Positions 14,922-21,402 of a DNA stretch of 21,402 nt are shown one piece after another. The notes under the pieces are model-generated. The model searched no databases. It was given only the letters and a program-made list of their open reading frames with translations, and was not told where the DNA came from. This DNA is from an uncultured Lachnospiraceae bacterium (GTDB lineage: Bacteria > Bacillota > Clostridia > Lachnospirales > Lachnospiraceae): positions 1 to 21,402 of the forward strand of contig CAJTYJ010000057.1 of NCBI GenBank assembly GCA_910583895.1, read 5' to 3'. The position numbers and the translations under genes are program-made. How positions within the stretch are numbered: the stretch's first letter is position 1; every line of letters starts with the position of its first letter.

Positions 14922-15171
14922 ATTTTTCTGCCCCATCTATCAGATAAGCATAGCTGACGTCCAGAACCTGTGATAAAGCCCGAAGCTCAATATCCGTCAC
15001 ATACCTTTTATTGGTCTCAATACGTGTGATCACGTTCTTGTCCATGTCATAACCGGCAAGCTGCAGCTTATGGGCAAGATCCCTTTGCGAGAGGTTCTGC
15101 TGTTTCCTGAGTTCTATGAGCCGGCTGCTGACCAGATTCTTTTCTCCTGATGATCCTGTTGGTTTTGGCAT
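14920..15171 (-). CDS. XRE-family helix-turn-helix regulator (second module)
   Basis: 83 residues. The minus-strand start ATG at 15171 is preceded by GGAGGG at 5 bases; the frame stays open further upstream but has no ribosome site and would cover the divergent promoter. The protein is nearly all helix-turn-helix: SRLIELRKQQNLSQRDLAHKL, then DKNVITRIETNKRYVTDIEL and LSQVLDVSYAYLIDG. Unlike the first module there is a two-residue insertion in the turn region (LAGYDMDKN) and no dimerisation tail. It diverges from the 96-residue acidic gene at 15296. The spacer carries a perfect 14-bp inverted repeat and a TGTCGA-containing direct repeat, so autoregulation is likely. Confidence 0.86.
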   Translation of the reverse strand: MPKPTGSSGEKNLVSSRLIELRKQQNLSQRDLAHKLQLAGYDMDKNVITRIETNKRYVTDIELRALSQVLDVSYAYLIDGAEK

Positions 15172-15185
15172 AGTATCCCTCCGTC

Positions 15186-15282
15186 TGTCGAAAAGTGTCG
15201 AGAAGTTTGTCTCACTTTTTGCACCACCACTATTGATTTTAGTTGAATTCCATATTAAAATCGGTTGTAAAAGTGAGACAAA
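15186..15282. promoter_or_regulatory. Divergent operator region with 14-bp inverted repeat and tandem TGTCGA repeat
   Basis: TTTGTCTCACTTTT (15206-15219) and its exact reverse complement AAAAGTGAGACAAA (15269-15282) lie 63 bp apart centre to centre. Two tandem 10-mers, TGTCGAAAAG (15186-15195) and TGTCGAGAAG (15196-15205), adjoin the left arm, and AAAAGTG recurs at 15191. The right arm runs into the ribosome site of the 96-residue gene (AAGGAGG, 15282-15288). Likely binding sites for the adjacent XRE protein. Confidence 0.6.
15233..15261 (+). promoter_or_regulatory. Promoter for the 96-residue acidic gene
   Basis: TTGATT (15233-15238), a 17-base spacer and TAAAAT (15256-15261). It is flanked by the two arms of the inverted repeat, with the right arm starting at about +1. 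Confidence 0.55.
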
Positions 15283-15295
15283 AGGAGGATGTAAT

Positions 15296-15586
15296 ATGTT
15301 GAAGGAACAAATTTTTGATAAGATGAATGGATTTTTGACAGAAGGACTACATTCGCTGCCGGAATCGTGTGCCATTGAGGATGAATTTGCCGAGGGAAAA
15401 GAGTGCTGCCTTCTGTATGAAGGCATCTATCAGGCAGAACGGAATCTTTGCGAGCGTTTTGGGGAAGATGAGAATGAAGATGTGGAAACTATTTTAAACA
15501 GCATGGAAAAGATCACCAGAATACTCGCCATGAAGATGTATGAGTATGGAAAAAATGAGTGTATGGTTAGGGCTGCTAACCAGTAA
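15296..15586 (+). CDS. Small acidic protein, unknown function (second module)
   Basis: 96 residues from ATG 15296, with AAGGAGG (15282-15288) 7 bases upstream. Helical and acidic: EQIFDKMNGFLTEGLHSLPE, then EGKECCLLYEGIYQAERNLC, then NEDVETILNSMEKITRILAM and KMYEYGKNE near the end. No motif for catalysis or membrane insertion. The pattern CLLYEG...RFG..ENEDVE.I...M..I....AMKMY.YG is familiar from small proteins in Lachnospiraceae mobile elements, but I do not know its function. It is the divergent partner of the XRE gene at 15171 and ends before a good terminator. Confidence 0.75.
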   Translation: MLKEQIFDKMNGFLTEGLHSLPESCAIEDEFAEGKECCLLYEGIYQAERNLCERFGEDENEDVETILNSMEKITRILAMKMYEYGKNECMVRAANQ

Positions 15587-15631
15587 TAGAAGCATGGAAT
15601 GAATCAGTAATGGTTTATCTAAAAAGAGCAG

Positions 15632-15673
15632 AAAAGGATATGGCCTGTCATAACAGGGGCTTTATCCTTTTTT
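15632..15673 (+). terminator. Intrinsic terminator after the 96-residue gene
   Basis: AAAAGGATA (15632-15640) pairs with TATCCTTTT (15663-15671), and CCTGT (15644-15648) with ACAGG (15653-15657). A T run ends at 15673. Confidence 0.75.
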
Positions 15674-15689
15674 AGTGCAGCGTTAGCTT

Positions 15690-15726
15690 AAAATAAAAAG
15701 GGGCAGCACCAAGAATGCTGCGCCCC
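15690..15726 (-). terminator. Intrinsic terminator for the minus-strand gene at 15752-16189
   Basis: On the minus strand GGGGCGCAGCA (15726-15716) pairs with TGCTGCCCC (15708-15700) with a two-base bulge, followed by TTTTTATTTT. It lies 25 bases past that gene's stop. Confidence 0.75.
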
Positions 15727-15751
15727 ATTCAGATATTTTGTTCCAAAGAAG

Positions 15752-16189
15752 TTATATCAGTATATCCACGCCCTGCTGATAACCGTCCAAAATGCTGGTG
15801 TCAAAAGGTTTTCCCCAGTCCCAGTCCGGGTCCTGTTGGTGGACGTATTCGCCCAGACGGGCAGCCTCGCTGTGAAACAGCTCATTCAGTGTCCAGGATG
15901 CACTGAGCCGTTGTTCCGGCGCCAGAGACATGGTGTAGTCCCGGATGACCTGGCTGATGTCCTCGCCATCGCTTACCCCGTAACCATTTTTCATGTGGTC
16001 GAAAGCCATCTGCCTGACCTGCTGTGCCACATCCTTGTCCACGGGAACGATTTTCCGGTAATCACCTGCATTGTTCAGACTCATGCCAGGTGTGCCGTAG
16101 GGATTGACATGAGCTTTGCCCTGTGTTTTTTGAGAAATTTCACTAATCCGTTGATGCTGCTGATTTTGTACGATCTGCGTGATTGTCAT
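15752..16189 (-). CDS. Unrecognised 145-residue soluble protein
   Basis: Read from ATG 16189, with AGGAGG 7 bases upstream on the minus strand, and closed by its own terminator at 15726-15690, so it is a monocistronic unit. The N-terminal ~45 residues are polar and glutamine-rich (TITQIVQNQQHQRISEISQ) and look disordered. Residues ~50-145 are more folded: DKDVAQQVRQMAFDHMKNGY, YTMSLAPEQRLSASWTLNEL, then QQDPDWDWGKPFDTSILDG. No signal peptide, membrane segment or catalytic motif was recognised. The N-terminus superficially resembles short structural or secreted proteins that begin MSIT/MTIT, but I cannot assign a family. It lies between the regulatory modules and the immunity-like island and may belong to neither. 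Confidence 0.75.
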   Translation of the reverse strand: MTITQIVQNQQHQRISEISQKTQGKAHVNPYGTPGMSLNNAGDYRKIVPVDKDVAQQVRQMAFDHMKNGYGVSDGEDISQVIRDYTMSLAPEQRLSASWTLNELFHSEAARLGEYVHQQDPDWDWGKPFDTSILDGYQQGVDILI

Positions 16190-16445
16190 AGAATAACCTC
16201 CTGTCTGATGTCTGCTAATATAGAAAACATGGCACTGCCGGCCTTTTGGGAAATTTTTAGTCTTTATTGTTATATCGGTATTTTGTGATAGAAGTTAATC
16301 ATTCTGTCAAAAACAGAAACGGGAATGCTGTAAAGAATATCAAAGCACGCATGTAAACAGGGATTGTTTATGCCAGCTGGAAACACGCCCTGAATTGTGA
16401 TAGAATACGGTATAGTAAAAAAGCGGATGTGAGAGGTGAGAACAG

Positions 16446-17099
16446 TTGAAAAACAAAAGGGATATGATCGGGATTTTTTTGATCTGCGTTATGATGATTT
16501 CTTTGGGATTGGCGTTTGATCCGGAGAAAGACCAGAGGTATCTGCCTTTTTTGATAGCTATGGCTTTTGTGACGCTGATGTTCTTTCTTATGAAGAGCAG
16601 CCAGTCCAACTTGAAAAGGCAGCATAAGACCTTTTTCTTTTTCTTTGCTTCACTGGCGGAGATGCTGTGGCTCGGATGGGTTGGCGTGACATTAAACTGG
16701 CCGTTCACTTTGGGCTTTATGGGAGCGGTCTGTGCTGCATGGTTTCTGATAAACCTCATCTATATCTATCTGCGCCAGAGGCGGGTGGTGGTCCGGTGGA
16801 ACGTAGCCTATTCAGCCTGGAAGTCCGGGGGCAGCGCGGAGGACTATCTGAAAGAGATGGAACAATGCGAGGCAGAGATACAAAACGATACGGGCATCAT
16901 GCTTGTATATGGTGGCATTCCTTTGAACGATTATATCACGGTACATAAGATCTATTTGTTGAAAGAAATGGGACGGGATTGGGAATGCCTTGAACTTCTG
17001 AAAAGCACTCTGCCCAAAATCAAGAACCTGGAGGTGCAGAAAGCCCTTTCGGTAGCAGAAACGGAAATCACAAAGAAGGAGGCCGGACAACATGGATAA
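16446..17099 (+). CDS. Four-helix membrane protein, unknown function
   Basis: 217 residues. The start is a TTG at 16446, preceded by AGAGGTGAG (16432-16440); the next in-frame ATG at 16464 lies inside the first membrane helix and has no ribosome site. Four hydrophobic segments are visible at about residues 7-24, 32-50, 62-80 and 86-110. A soluble tail follows (~111-217), with an alpha-helical, TPR-like look (ECLELLKSTLPKIKNLEVQK). The last 8 bases overlap the next gene, so the two are coupled. This pairing with a second membrane-anchored protein, and the immunity-like genes downstream, suggest membrane-located immunity to a toxin, but I recognise no family. Confidence 0.78.
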   Translation: MKNKRDMIGIFLICVMMISLGLAFDPEKDQRYLPFLIAMAFVTLMFFLMKSSQSNLKRQHKTFFFFFASLAEMLWLGWVGVTLNWPFTLGFMGAVCAAWFLINLIYIYLRQRRVVVRWNVAYSAWKSGGSAEDYLKEMEQCEAEIQNDTGIMLVYGGIPLNDYITVHKIYLLKEMGRDWECLELLKSTLPKIKNLEVQKALSVAETEITKKEAGQHG

Positions 17100-17766
17100 G
17101 ATCGGGCAGCTTATTGAGAGCGGCTTTTTCGGCGGGATTGTAATTGCCGCTACATTTTCTGGAGCTGGTGTTTTTCTTTATCTGATTTATCGGTTGATAA
17201 AGTTCTTACAGCCCAAAGAGGTACGGCAGGAGGAGCAGCGGATTCTTTCCCACCGTTTTTATAAGGTTTCCGGGCGTGGCAGGGTTTCTTATCTCATACT
17301 CTGCCTGGAAGAAGCCCTGTTGTTTTATGGACAGGATTTTTCCGCCTGGGAACGGATATTGCGGGAATTGTGGTCTGTCACGAGCCGTTCAGAGGGTGAC
17401 TGGATTGGACCCTGGTTGGATTCCGTGGGGGAGCTGCTGTCCGACCGGATACTGACAATCGCCCCGCCATTTTCTGATGATATAAGAGAAATCCGGGACC
17501 TCTATACACGATCCGGCACAAAAATGATTCTTGTGAATGCTTTAATGGAGAATGCTTATACAATGGTCTGTGAATGGTCGCCTGACACGGTTGCCCATAA
17601 TCCTGATTCGCTCCATTTCATAGATGAGGCGGAGGAAATGATGGAAAAATGGGGTGTGCCGCTCCCGGCAGATGAGGCCGTCCGGTTTCTTTTAACCCAA
17701 AAGGACTTTTCCCTTGGGAAGCCTTTTGACGGCCTGCGCCTTTCACATCTGTCAAAGGAATCTTGA
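17092..17766 (+). CDS. Single-pass membrane-anchored protein, unknown function
   Basis: 224 residues from ATG 17092, with AAGGAGG about 9 bases upstream inside the preceding gene. One membrane helix near residues 12-37 (GGIVIAATFSGAGVFLYLIY) is followed by a basic stop-transfer stretch and a ~185-residue soluble domain, probably cytoplasmic. That domain contains SGTKMILVNALMENAYTMVC and ends with FLLTQKDFSLGKPFDGLRLS. The pattern recurs, as I recall, in proteins of Lachnospiraceae toxin-immunity loci, but I cannot name the family. It is coupled to the four-helix protein and followed after 31 bases by a lipoprotein gene. Confidence 0.78.
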   Translation: MDKIGQLIESGFFGGIVIAATFSGAGVFLYLIYRLIKFLQPKEVRQEEQRILSHRFYKVSGRGRVSYLILCLEEALLFYGQDFSAWERILRELWSVTSRSEGDWIGPWLDSVGELLSDRILTIAPPFSDDIREIRDLYTRSGTKMILVNALMENAYTMVCEWSPDTVAHNPDSLHFIDEAEEMMEKWGVPLPADEAVRFLLTQKDFSLGKPFDGLRLSHLSKES

Positions 17767-17797
17767 AACAAAGACAAACAACCGTGGAGGAACTCTG

Positions 17798-18811
17798 ATG
17801 AATACCAAACGATTTAGAATGATTATTCCACTGTTCTTTTGTGTACTGCTCTGTGGCTGTCACAGCAACATCATCGGGAATCTTTTGGAACCCGAACACA
17901 CGGAGCTGCTTGTGGATGGGGAATACAAGCCGTTCAATGTTCCGAGAAACACAATGGAGGCGTTAATGAAGCTGGTAGAGGCGGAGGATGCTGATACCAT
18001 TTATGAGGTTTTTTCTCTGGCTGTACGGGAAAATACAGAGGGACTTTACAGGCAGATTCAAGAGTTTATTCGCTTTGTAGAAGAAAATGTAACCGCCTGG
18101 GATTTTTTGTCGGGAACCGGCAAGGGGGATCGGCGTTGCGGTGTTGCCACTATGACACGGGCCTCATTCTATACATTCAGCACAGACAGTGGAATCTATC
18201 GGTGCGACATCGGCGAGGTGCTGAAAGACACGGTAGAACCAAACTTAGCGGGCTTTTCTGATATAACAGTTTATCCCAATGAGTTATCCTGGGAATATGC
18301 GCCTAAAAAGCCAGCGGGCATTTACATTGTATACCGGATGGAGGATCAGCCGCAGGGAGCCATTGGAGGGCCGTATACCATGAAAAGGCTGGTAGAGCTT
18401 GCACAGACGGGTGACACAGACGGCCTCTGTGAGTGCTTTTCTCTGTCGGCTAAGGGAACTGCGGAGGACATGCCGGAAAAAGCGCAGGAGCTGGCGGAGT
18501 TTCTGCGTGAACGCATGGTTTCCTGGGAGCATTACACCTGGACGGAGAATATAGAAATGTTAGATGGGGCAAAGGCTACCACACGGGAAATGTTCTTCTA
18601 TCTGCATACAGACAATGGACTGTACCGCTGCGATATCCGGGAGGTTCTGGAAAGCAGAGACCCGGCAGATGTCGGCGTTTCCAGTATTTCTGTTTTTCCC
18701 GCGCTGTACCCTGGGGAAGATCCAGAATATGAGGACGAAGCATACAAAGAATATTGTACCTGGGGACGAGACAACGTAGGTATTTCCATCGTGTACTGGC
18801 AGGATAACTAA
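17798..18811 (+). CDS. Lipoprotein with two tandem DUF5104-like repeats
   Basis: 337 residues. ATG 17798 follows GTGGAGG (17784-17790) at 7 bases. A signal sequence (basic N-terminus, hydrophobic residues 8-18) ends in a lipobox LCGC with C21 as the lipid-attachment residue, so the protein should sit on the outer face of the membrane. The mature part is a clear internal duplication. Copy 1 spans about residues 53-160 and copy 2 about 195-300, each with an (E/K)xLVExxxT/AxDxxxxxxxFS start, an F-[YF]-x3-[ST]-TD-[SN]-G-[IL]-YRCDI core and a V[YF]P close. The style matches Lachnospiraceae lipoproteins carrying DUF5104, a domain of unknown function; that name is tentative. Surface location beside immunity-like genes suggests toxin interception or a structural role. 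Confidence 0.82.
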   Translation: MNTKRFRMIIPLFFCVLLCGCHSNIIGNLLEPEHTELLVDGEYKPFNVPRNTMEALMKLVEAEDADTIYEVFSLAVRENTEGLYRQIQEFIRFVEENVTAWDFLSGTGKGDRRCGVATMTRASFYTFSTDSGIYRCDIGEVLKDTVEPNLAGFSDITVYPNELSWEYAPKKPAGIYIVYRMEDQPQGAIGGPYTMKRLVELAQTGDTDGLCECFSLSAKGTAEDMPEKAQELAEFLRERMVSWEHYTWTENIEMLDGAKATTREMFFYLHTDNGLYRCDIREVLESRDPADVGVSSISVFPALYPGEDPEYEDEAYKEYCTWGRDNVGISIVYWQDN

Positions 18812-18823
18812 GGGGGCTGTTAT

Positions 18824-20104
18824 ATGTCAAATGATTACAATACATCTCACAATGAAATCAGTCCTGAATTACAGGGAAGCATCCTGCGAGGCATTTTAGG
18901 AAGTGTCACTGGGATGATTGTCTGTGTCCTGATAATGCTGTTATGCTCCCTGTGTCAGATGGGAAATTTCGGTATCATGCTCCAGCTTTTTGCGGGGCTG
19001 GTGATCGGGTGGTTCTACCGTCTGTTCCATGGGCGGCGTTCAAAAACTGCTGCCTATGTCACCGTGGGAGTCTGTACGGTATCGGCCAGCGTCCTCTGGG
19101 GAGTGCTGATGGCTCTTTTGCCTGTTTTCGTTTCTCCGGCTCCATTCACGGCGGCGGATTGGGGCAGACTTTGGGGGGAGATATGGGAATTGCTGCTTTT
19201 GTGTGCAGGTCTGGGGATGATTGGCTTTTTCCTTACCAGAAAAAGTTTGCTGGCTTATGCAGACTGGAAAAGAGGCCCCTGGCATATCGCATACGCAGGT
19301 GGAAATGGGTATTCCTACAACCTGCTCCCGGAAAAACTTCCTGCTGTCAATCCGCCGGCGTACTTTGCCTTACACAGCCGCTTTGCATCGGGAACCCGGC
19401 TCATCGTGGAAGGCAGCAGCCTCCGGTGGAGGAGACGGCTACGGAAAGATTGTGTGTTTTCCGTCCGTGATATTGCCGGTGTGGTGTTGGGGCCGGGGAA
19501 TGGCTGTAATGTACTCTATGGCAAGGACTATCAAGTGCTGGCTAAGTTTGCGAGCAGCATGGAACACGCGGACTTGATGTTCCTCTGGCTGCTCCAAAAG
19601 AAAGTCTCCATAGTCAATGCGCCTGCCGGATGGCGTTCCCCGGCTGAGGACAGCCCTGAGCCGAAACCAGTGAAATCTTCCATTCATCAACAGCAATTCA
19701 CTCTCCGTTTGAAACGCTCTGCCCGAATTGGATTTGCGGGAATGGGATGGTTTGTTCTGCTAATCGGATTAGCTCTTTTCCTGTCAATCAACTTTTTCAC
19801 CGGGACCATCGTAGAGCGTAGGGCGCTGATCGTTGTCGCGTTGGCTACCATGGGGGGAGGTGTTGTCGGTGTACGAATTGGGACAGTGTGCCAGGTGGAA
19901 ATAGATGGAGAACAGGTGCGGGTGGTTTCTCGGTTCGGGCGGACTAAGGAGTTTTCAGTAAAGGAAGTGTCCTCCGTTTCAAAAAGTTTGGGCTGGATTG
20001 TTTTGTATGACAGAGAATTTAATACACTGGCAAAAATTGATTCTTATCTGGAAAATCTTGATAAGCTAAAAGAGTATTTTACGTTTTATGGTATAAAAAT
20101 GTGA
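18824..20104 (+). CDS. Polytopic membrane protein with two PH-like repeats
   Basis: 426 residues from ATG 18824, after AGGGGG (18811-18816) at 7 bases. Four N-terminal membrane helices lie at about 24-46, 50-66, 77-103 and 120-140. A soluble domain follows (~165-270), then two more helices (~303-325, 332-352) and a second soluble domain to the end. The two soluble parts repeat: copy 1 has FSVRDIAGVV then VLYGKDYQVLAKF, copy 2 has FSVKEVSSVS then VLYDREFNTLAKI. Beta-rich strands plus a closing helix resemble PH-like domains of bacterial membrane proteins. It follows the lipoprotein gene by 12 bases. No catalytic site is seen. It may be an immunity or membrane-stress protein; identity is uncertain. 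Confidence 0.8.
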   Translation: MSNDYNTSHNEISPELQGSILRGILGSVTGMIVCVLIMLLCSLCQMGNFGIMLQLFAGLVIGWFYRLFHGRRSKTAAYVTVGVCTVSASVLWGVLMALLPVFVSPAPFTAADWGRLWGEIWELLLLCAGLGMIGFFLTRKSLLAYADWKRGPWHIAYAGGNGYSYNLLPEKLPAVNPPAYFALHSRFASGTRLIVEGSSLRWRRRLRKDCVFSVRDIAGVVLGPGNGCNVLYGKDYQVLAKFASSMEHADLMFLWLLQKKVSIVNAPAGWRSPAEDSPEPKPVKSSIHQQQFTLRLKRSARIGFAGMGWFVLLIGLALFLSINFFTGTIVERRALIVVALATMGGGVVGVRIGTVCQVEIDGEQVRVVSRFGRTKEFSVKEVSSVSKSLGWIVLYDREFNTLAKIDSYLENLDKLKEYFTFYGIKM

Positions 20105-20140
20105 TCTGGGATTTTATAAACATTTTGGGCGGAGGTGGCT

Positions 20141-20647
20141 ATGATATCAGGAAATCCTTATAAATTTGCTGTTTTGAGCGGGGTTATAAATGAATGGAAT
20201 CTTGATGATACTTTTGGGAATGGAGTTCTGCTTATCTGCATAAATGGTGACATCTATCCAAAAGAGATTGTAACAGCTACTCTCCGATGTGAGATTGAAT
20301 ACTTGAGACAGAAGTTAAGGAACCTTACAACAGACAAGCGGTTATATGTCTTGTCTCCACAACAGGCTTTTGCGGAAATTTACGATATTACTTTCCCTGA
20401 AGACATTCAAAATGACAATAATGATTGTTTTAATATAACCCCAGCTGCATTATCGGACTGTAACTGTTTTGTTTTTGCAGTCCGCGATGAAATAAATATA
20501 AGGATTTTAGCAAGTAAATTGACTTATGAAACGGAAAACTCCAGGCATAAATTAGAAAGCATAACCATAAGTGAAACTTTTCTTACAGCTGGAGAATTGG
20601 AGGAAGTGATAGCAGGTCTGGAAAGAATGCAACAGCCAGAGATGTAG
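20141..20647 (+). CDS. Imm42-like immunity protein
   Basis: 168 residues, soluble. ATG 20141 is 5 bases after GGAGG (20131-20135); an in-frame GTG at 20135 overlaps that site. Recognisable Imm42 landmarks are MISGNPYKFAVLSGV at the start, then GDIYPKEIVTATL, DITFPEDIQ, FVFAVRDEINIRILASKL and ETFLTAGELEEVIAGLE. Imm42 proteins neutralise toxin domains of polymorphic or contact-dependent systems and are typically encoded directly after the toxin. Here no toxin gene precedes it, so it looks like an orphan immunity gene. The region is more AT-rich than the operon to the left, which hints at separate acquisition. Family recognition is from memory of the sequence pattern and is fairly confident. Confidence 0.82.
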   Translation: MISGNPYKFAVLSGVINEWNLDDTFGNGVLLICINGDIYPKEIVTATLRCEIEYLRQKLRNLTTDKRLYVLSPQQAFAEIYDITFPEDIQNDNNDCFNITPAALSDCNCFVFAVRDEINIRILASKLTYETENSRHKLESITISETFLTAGELEEVIAGLERMQQPEM

Positions 20648-20660
20648 ACACGCTGATCGG

Positions 20661-20713
20661 ATTTTGTTCGGACAGCTTAAACCTTTATCCTGTCCGGAAC
20701 GTTGGAACAAAAT
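20661..20713 (+). other. Long stem-loop between two immunity-like genes
   Basis: ATTTTGTT (20661-20668) pairs with AACAAAAT (20706-20713), and CGGACAG (20669-20675) pairs with CTGTCCG (20690-20696). Together they give 15 bp with a nine-base one-sided bulge and a 14-base apical loop. It ends one base before the ribosome site AAGAGG (20715-20720) of the next gene. It is not a standard terminator because no T run follows. Confidence 0.55.
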
Positions 20714-20728
20714 GAAGAGGTAAAGGAT

Positions 20729-21145
20729 ATGTACTCTTATTCTGAAATAGTGAATGAGTTATTAAAGGAATTTCCAGAGATCAGCAGGCGTTATGCAGAA
20801 GAACTGGCATGGATTCAGGATACATTTCAGGATCAGGAAACCAGGGGGCAGACGATTTATTTTGACCGATGCTTCTGTGATTATATTGGCCGTCTGCTGG
20901 TGAGCGAGCGCCAGGATAACGTCAAGATAAAAAAAGTTTTTGTTTTTTTAGAGGACATGGCCACAAGTGAAGATCAGGAAGTTAAGAATCTGCTACAGGT
21001 AACGGTTTTGGAATATCTCCGCAGCTGGTATCTGTTACAGAGGGAATCTGAGAAGTTGATGCAGCCAGAAACAAGGAAAATGTTTGATACTGTAAAAGGT
21101 TATCTGGAAGAGCCGGCAAAGGATGAAATCCCCGATCTTCTTTGA
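20729..21145 (+). CDS. DUF7674-like protein, probable immunity protein
   Basis: 138 residues. ATG 20729 has AAGAGG (20715-20720) 8 bases upstream; a TTG at 20702 lies inside the stem-loop and is rejected. The product is helical and acidic with the pattern ELLKEFPEISRRYAEEL, then KKVFVFLEDMATSEDQEVKN, then LLQVTVLEYLRSWYLL, and PETRKMFD near the end. This fits the family known as DUF7674, seen often in Gram-positive toxin-immunity arrays and containing a stretch of the form FxFLEDMA...V.N.L.VTVLEYL. Experimental function is not known to me. Placement directly after an Imm42-like gene supports an immunity role. The following 170 bases hold a promoter but no gene until 21315. Confidence 0.75.
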   Translation: MYSYSEIVNELLKEFPEISRRYAEELAWIQDTFQDQETRGQTIYFDRCFCDYIGRLLVSERQDNVKIKKVFVFLEDMATSEDQEVKNLLQVTVLEYLRSWYLLQRESEKLMQPETRKMFDTVKGYLEEPAKDEIPDLL

Positions 21146-21250
21146 AACCAGCATTTATCTTACTGTTTCTTGTATCCATTCGGCATGAAATCATCATAAG
21201 ATGGACGGTATATCGTTTTAATGCTTTACAAATCGGAAAATCCCTCCCTC

Positions 21251-21279
21251 TTGCGAGAACAGCAGATTTCTGCTATAAT
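21251..21279 (+). promoter_or_regulatory. Near-consensus sigma-A promoter with palindrome between the boxes
   Basis: TTGCGA (21251-21256), exactly 17 bases, then TATAAT (21274-21279). The spacer holds AGCAGA-TT-TCTGCT (21261-21274), an operator-like dyad ending on the first base of the -10 box. Transcription would begin near 21286, 29 bases before the ATG at 21315. Confidence 0.78.
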
Positions 21280-21314
21280 TACAATATATTTTTTAGAAAA
21301 GGAGCTTGACAAAT

Positions 21315-21402
<88 letters not shown>

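Noticed and set aside
13992..15586. The XRE/acidic pairs as toxin-antitoxin systems
   Set aside because: Neither acidic protein shows HipA, HigB, RelE, ImmA/IrrE or other toxin motifs, and the genes are divergent rather than in one operon. Recorded only as regulatory modules.
15652..15740. Small RNA gene between the two terminators
   Set aside because: The two hairpins are explained as terminators for the flanking convergent genes and no promoter is visible between them.
16190..16445. Regulatory RNA or riboswitch in the 256-base divergent spacer
   Set aside because: I found no conserved riboswitch core or strong stem, only possible AT-rich promoter boxes such as TATAGT at 16411 without a well-spaced -35.

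Overview
The window looks like part of a mobile or plasmid-borne element from a Gram-positive anaerobe of the Clostridia, most likely Lachnospiraceae. The reasons are strong AAGGAGG-type ribosome sites before nearly every gene, dense same-strand operons, and a gene set (RecD2-type helicase, CHC2 primase, PcfK and PcfJ homologues, element-borne NAD+-dependent ligase, actin-like ParM with a ribbon-helix-helix partner) typical of large conjugative elements of gut Firmicutes. No rRNA, tRNA, transposase, integrase or CRISPR array was seen, so the taxonomic call is an inference from gene content and style.

Region 1 (1-12590, all + strand) is a DNA-metabolism operon. It holds a RecD2-like helicase cut by the left edge, an unrecognised protein with a long disordered middle, a primase with a YodL-like tail, a PcfK/AcrIIA9-family protein, a DUF7666-like protein, PcfJ, a small unknown, a LigA paralogue and a 208-residue unknown. 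It ends at a strong intrinsic terminator (12541-12590). Four spacers inside the operon carry hairpins just upstream of the next ribosome site. The operon may therefore be punctuated by attenuation or RNA processing. Together the genes would prime, unwind, anneal and seal element DNA during transfer or replication.

Region 2 (12599-13978) is a ParM/ParR-type segregation cassette. Three in-phase 11-bp repeats directly upstream are a candidate centromere and operator.

Region 3 (13979-15726) has two successive modules of the same design. In each, an XRE-type regulator on the minus strand diverges from a small acidic protein on the plus strand, with operator-like repeats in the shared promoter region. 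A minus-strand gene of unknown function follows (15752-16189).

Region 4 (16446-21145) is a plus-strand run of two membrane proteins, a duplicated lipoprotein, a membrane protein with two PH-like repeats, an Imm42-like protein and a DUF7674-like protein. It resembles an orphan immunity-gene island against contact-dependent or polymorphic toxins. No toxin gene is visible.

Region 5 (21251-21402) has a near-consensus sigma-A promoter with a palindrome between its boxes, a ribosome site, an ATG, seven codons, and then an uninterrupted AAGC tetranucleotide tract to the window edge. This is the classical layout of a phase-variable gene and the most striking feature of the window. The repeated gene itself lies beyond the edge.
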